Assembly: GCA_934647195.1 (NCBI GenBank)
Contig: CAKUFD010000002.1
Coordinates: forward strand, 62,001 to 126,000
Direction: 5' to 3'
From: an uncultured Collinsella sp.
GTDB taxonomy: Bacteria > Actinomycetota > Coriobacteriia > Coriobacteriales > Coriobacteriaceae
Length of the DNA stretch: 64,000 nucleotides
Part shown: piece by piece, positions 61,840 through 64,000 of the stretch
How the letters are laid out: each line of letters starts with the position of its first letter
Position numbering within the stretch: the stretch's first letter is position 1
Made by a program: the position numbers and the translations under genes
Notes under the pieces: model-generated
Databases searched by the model: none
Seen by the model: only the letters and a program-made list of their open reading frames with translations
What the model was told of the DNA's origin: nothing

Positions 61840-62194
61840 CGTGAGCCTTCGTCTCGAGGCGACGCCCGCTCTCGCACGTCTTGTGCGAATGACCGCTGCA
61901 AACATCGCTGTCCTATCTTCCATGTCGGTTGATCGCGTCGAGGACCTTCGCATGGCGGCCGAAGAAGCATTCGTGCTTGCCTGCTCTTGCGTTCCCGGTC
62001 AAATGGTAACGGTAGATTTCGATGCCGATGATCAGCATGTGGGCATGACCTTCGATATGGGCGAAGCACCGCTTGTCGACGGTGATGATTCGGCATGCAC
62101 GTATGCCGATCTTATTTTGACCTCTGTTTGTGATTCGTATGAAAAGCTCAGTTATCCCACTCGTCTCGTACTCGATATGAAGGCGGATGTTTAA
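61832..62194 (+). CDS. RsbW/SpoIIAB-like anti-sigma factor (degenerate ATP site)
   Basis: 120-residue protein with the start of an HATPase_c domain: 'LRLEATPALARLVRMTAANI' and 'VDRVEDLRMAAEEAFVLAC' match RsbW helix regions. The Asn of the N-box is missing (EEAFVLACS where ENa..Nai is usual), and the G1 box reads 'TFDMGEAP' without the DxGxG form. The domain is shorter than usual (140-160). It overlaps DUF948 by eight bases (GGAGG at -8) and the sigma gene by one, so strong coupling and sigma control are likely. Kinase activity is doubtful. Confidence 0.7.
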   Translation: MNNVSLRLEATPALARLVRMTAANIAVLSSMSVDRVEDLRMAAEEAFVLACSCVPGQMVTVDFDADDQHVGMTFDMGEAPLVDGDDSACTYADLILTSVCDSYEKLSYPTRLVLDMKADV

Positions 62195-62985
62195 TGGCCG
62201 AAAAGTCCTCTTCGGGCAAGGTCGCATGGGATAAGGAGCGTACCCGCGAGCTCTTTCGTCGTCTTAAGGAAGATGGCGACATGGATGCCCGCGAGAAGCT
62301 TGTCATGTCCCATATGAACCTTGTTCGGTTCCTTGCCAATAAATTCAAGAATCGCGGCGAGCCCCTCGATGACCTGATTCAGGTTGGTTATCTGGGTTTG
62401 CTCAAGGCTATCGATCGATTCGATCCCGACCGCGGTCTTGAGTTCACAACGTATGCGACCCCTACCATCTTGGGCGAAATCAAGCGCCACTTTAGGGATA
62501 AGGGTTGGAGCGTGCGCGTCCCGCGCCGTCTTCAGGAGCTTTCTGCCAAGGTGAACCAAGCAACCGATGCCCTGACCATACAGCTTCAGCGTTCTCCGAA
62601 GGTTGAGGAAATCGCCGAGTATCTCGATGCCACGGTCGATGAGGTCCTGGAGGCTATGGAGTCATCCAGCGCCTACAGCTCCGTTTCGCTTGAGGCTCCC
62701 GCCGGCGGTGCCGATTCTGAGGACGCGCCTTCTGTTCTCGATCGATACGCCACCGAAGATTCCGAGCTTGATTTCACTGACGATCGGTTGATTTTGGAAG
62801 AGGCTCTGCGTGACTTTACTCCGCGTGAGAAAGAGATCATCGAGATGCGCTTCCTTAAGGGGATGACCCAAATCGAGATCGCCAAGGAGTTGGGAATCTC
62901 CCAGGTTCAAGTGTCGCGTTTGCTGCGTCGCACCCTCAAGAAGGTCCAGGATAAGATCGACCCCGAAGGAGTGATGGGGAAGTAA
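62194..62985 (+). CDS. SigB/SigF/SigG-type RNA polymerase sigma factor
   Basis: Group 3 sigma factor of 263 residues. Region 2 is 'HMNLVRFLANKFKNRGEPLDDLIQVGYLGLLKAIDRFDP' in shorter blocks; 'GLEFTTYATPTILGEIKRHF' is region 2.4 to 3.0; region 3 'VPRRLQELSAKVNQATDAL' ; region 4 'LRDFTPREKEIIEMRFLKG' with the helix-turn-helix 'TQIEIAKELGISQVQVSRLL'. Close to Bacillus SigB/SigF. Starts inside the anti-sigma stop (TAATG). It would direct a stress or developmental regulon. Confidence 0.92.
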   Translation: MAEKSSSGKVAWDKERTRELFRRLKEDGDMDAREKLVMSHMNLVRFLANKFKNRGEPLDDLIQVGYLGLLKAIDRFDPDRGLEFTTYATPTILGEIKRHFRDKGWSVRVPRRLQELSAKVNQATDALTIQLQRSPKVEEIAEYLDATVDEVLEAMESSSAYSSVSLEAPAGGADSEDAPSVLDRYATEDSELDFTDDRLILEEALRDFTPREKEIIEMRFLKGMTQIEIAKELGISQVQVSRLLRRTLKKVQDKIDPEGVMGK

Positions 62986-64000
62986 TGGCACGGGATACCT
63001 CTGCGCGACGTCGTGAAGCTGCCGAGCTGCGGCTTCCCGCTGCCCGTTTGACGCTCATTCGCATTTGGTCCGTTGTGGGTGCCATTGTCATCGCCGCAAC
63101 GATACTCAATGTCTTGGGCATCCTCTCTCCCGTCATCGAGTTTCTAGCCGTCGGATCGCTCATCGCCTTTGTCGAGTCGCCCATCGTCAACGGCCTTGAG
63201 CATCGTGGCGTTCCGCGCGGGCTTGGTGCCTTTATCGGCTTAATCGTGGTCATTGCTGTTGTCGCGTGCGTCGTCATGGTTATCGCCCCCATGCTCTTTG
63301 AGCAGTGTTTGGAGATCTTGTCCAACCTGCCTGCGCAGCTGCGTGAGCTCGGTACACTTATCACCTCTGCTTTGCAGCGTTTTCGTTCCTTCTCGCAAGG
63401 TTCTTGGGCGCTTGACATCGACTCCGTTTTCGCTTCGCTTGCAAATATCGTTCAGGTGTATGGCAAGCAGATCGCCGGTGACCTTGGCAAAGGAATGTTC
63501 CCCTTCATCACCGCCATCGCCTCGCAGTTTTTTGTTGTCTTCTTGGGCCTGGTGCTCGCGTATTGGCTTGCTTGCGACTATCCGCGCATCCATCGCGAGG
63601 TCAGTACGATCGTGGGCGAGGAGAAAGAGACGAGCTACCGATTTATGGTTGCCATTCTCTCGCGTTCGATTGGCGGATACATGCGCGGCATGGTTATCAC
63701 GTCGATCGTTGGCGGTTTCCTTGCCTTTATCGGCTTTTTGCTCATCGGTCACCCGTATGCTTCGCTTATGGGTGTTTTGACGGGCATCATGCATCTTGTC
63801 CCCGTTGTCGGACCGTGGGTTTCCGCTGCTGCGGCAACGATTTTGGCGTTCTTTATCAACCCCTTCTTGGCGCTTTGGACGCTGCTGGTGACGGTCGTTG
63901 CGCAAAATATCACCGATAATGTCGTTTCGCCTAAGGTGATGCAGTCTGCCGTGCAGGTTCATCCGGCCATGAGTCTTGCGGCGCTTGTCGTGGGCAGTGC
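62985..64000 (+). CDS. AI-2E family permease (cut by window end)
   Basis: Membrane protein whose first 338 residues are in view. The N-terminal region is basic ('MARDTSARRREAAELRLPAA'), followed by helices 'SVVGAIVIAATILNVLGILS', 'LGAFIGLIVVIAVVACVVMV', 'FFVVFLGLVLAYWLACDYP' and 'IVGGFLAFIGFLLIGHPYAS'. 'HLVPVVGPWVSAA' and 'NITDNVVSPKVMQSAVQVHP' are the family signature blocks. The family includes quorum-signal exporters and Na+/H+ antiporters, so the substrate is open. The ATG overlaps the sigma stop by one base (TAATG). Confidence 0.85.
   Translation, partial: MARDTSARRREAAELRLPAARLTLIRIWSVVGAIVIAATILNVLGILSPVIEFLAVGSLIAFVESPIVNGLEHRGVPRGLGAFIGLIVVIAVVACVVMVIAPMLFEQCLEILSNLPAQLRELGTLITSALQRFRSFSQGSWALDIDSVFASLANIVQVYGKQIAGDLGKGMFPFITAIASQFFVVFLGLVLAYWLACDYPRIHREVSTIVGEEKETSYRFMVAILSRSIGGYMRGMVITSIVGGFLAFIGFLLIGHPYASLMGVLTGIMHLVPVVGPWVSAAAATILAFFINPFLALWTLLVTVVAQNITDNVVSPKVMQSAVQVHPAMSLAALVVGS

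Noticed and set aside
1..64000. Mobile elements, tRNA or rRNA genes, CRISPR
   Set aside because: No transposase, integrase, att-like repeat, tRNA TPsiC box with cloverleaf or rRNA segment was recognised.

Overview
The window reads as a chromosomal segment of a high-GC anaerobic actinobacterium of the class Coriobacteriia, most like Collinsella. This is inferred from the high GC content, several GTG/TTG starts, a Firmicute-like rpmB-asp23-fakA-recG-plsX-acpP-rnc-smc-ftsY-ffh backbone carrying a SepIVA-like coiled-coil gene next to a DUF177 gene (an actinobacterial arrangement), a paired GlgC/GlgD glycogen system and a fermentative AdhE. No rRNA, tRNA, CRISPR array, IS element or prophage was seen. 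Nearly everything is core or metabolic.

Layout. 1-1.7 kb: 5' part of gltX and an AEC transporter, both minus strand. 1.85-8.6 kb: metK-priA-def-fmt-rsmB, with a short metK leader that can fold over its own ribosome binding site. 8.7-21.7 kb: minus-strand glycogen operon glgB-glgP-glgC-glgD-glgA-(GH13/GH77 fusion), then a FmdB-type zinc ribbon gene. GlgC/GlgD make ADP-glucose, GlgA and GlgB build glycogen, and GlgP and the fused debranching/4-alpha-glucanotransferase protein break it down. GlgA and GlgB both end in long basic, disordered-looking tails. 21.9-23.4 kb: a HAD phosphatase, followed in frame after its TGA by a 48-codon Cys-rich extension, and a thiamine pyrophosphokinase. 23.5-27.1 kb (minus): a small-molecule kinase of the APH fold and adhE. 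27.08-27.66 kb: a 585-bp gene-free region with two LacI-type palindromes.

27.6-43.1 kb is a long plus-strand information/lipid/secretion cluster: rpmB, asp23, fakA, recG, rsmD, coaD, sepIVA-like, DUF177, rpmF, plsX, acpP, rnc, smc, ftsY, ffh. 43.2-47.0 kb: thyA-folA-rRNA/tRNA methyltransferase, then a MATE exporter. cobO (minus) overlaps the end of the MATE gene. ftsH, a GldA-like dehydrogenase and a double zinc-ribbon protein follow. A complete isoleucine T-box leader (specifier ATC, UGGU antiterminator bulge, competing terminator) precedes ileS. Then come lspA-rluA family, a GT2 glycosyltransferase, an orphan prepilin peptidase, dgt and rarA.

The window ends in a tightly overlapping operon: a DUF948 membrane protein, a degenerate RsbW-like anti-sigma factor, a SigB/SigF-type sigma factor and an AI-2E family permease (cut by the window end). 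A SigB-like GTCTAT-N14-GGGTAT promoter lies just upstream. The items most worth following up are this sigma operon, the metK leader, the HAD read-through extension, the tails on the glycogen enzymes and the adhE operator region.
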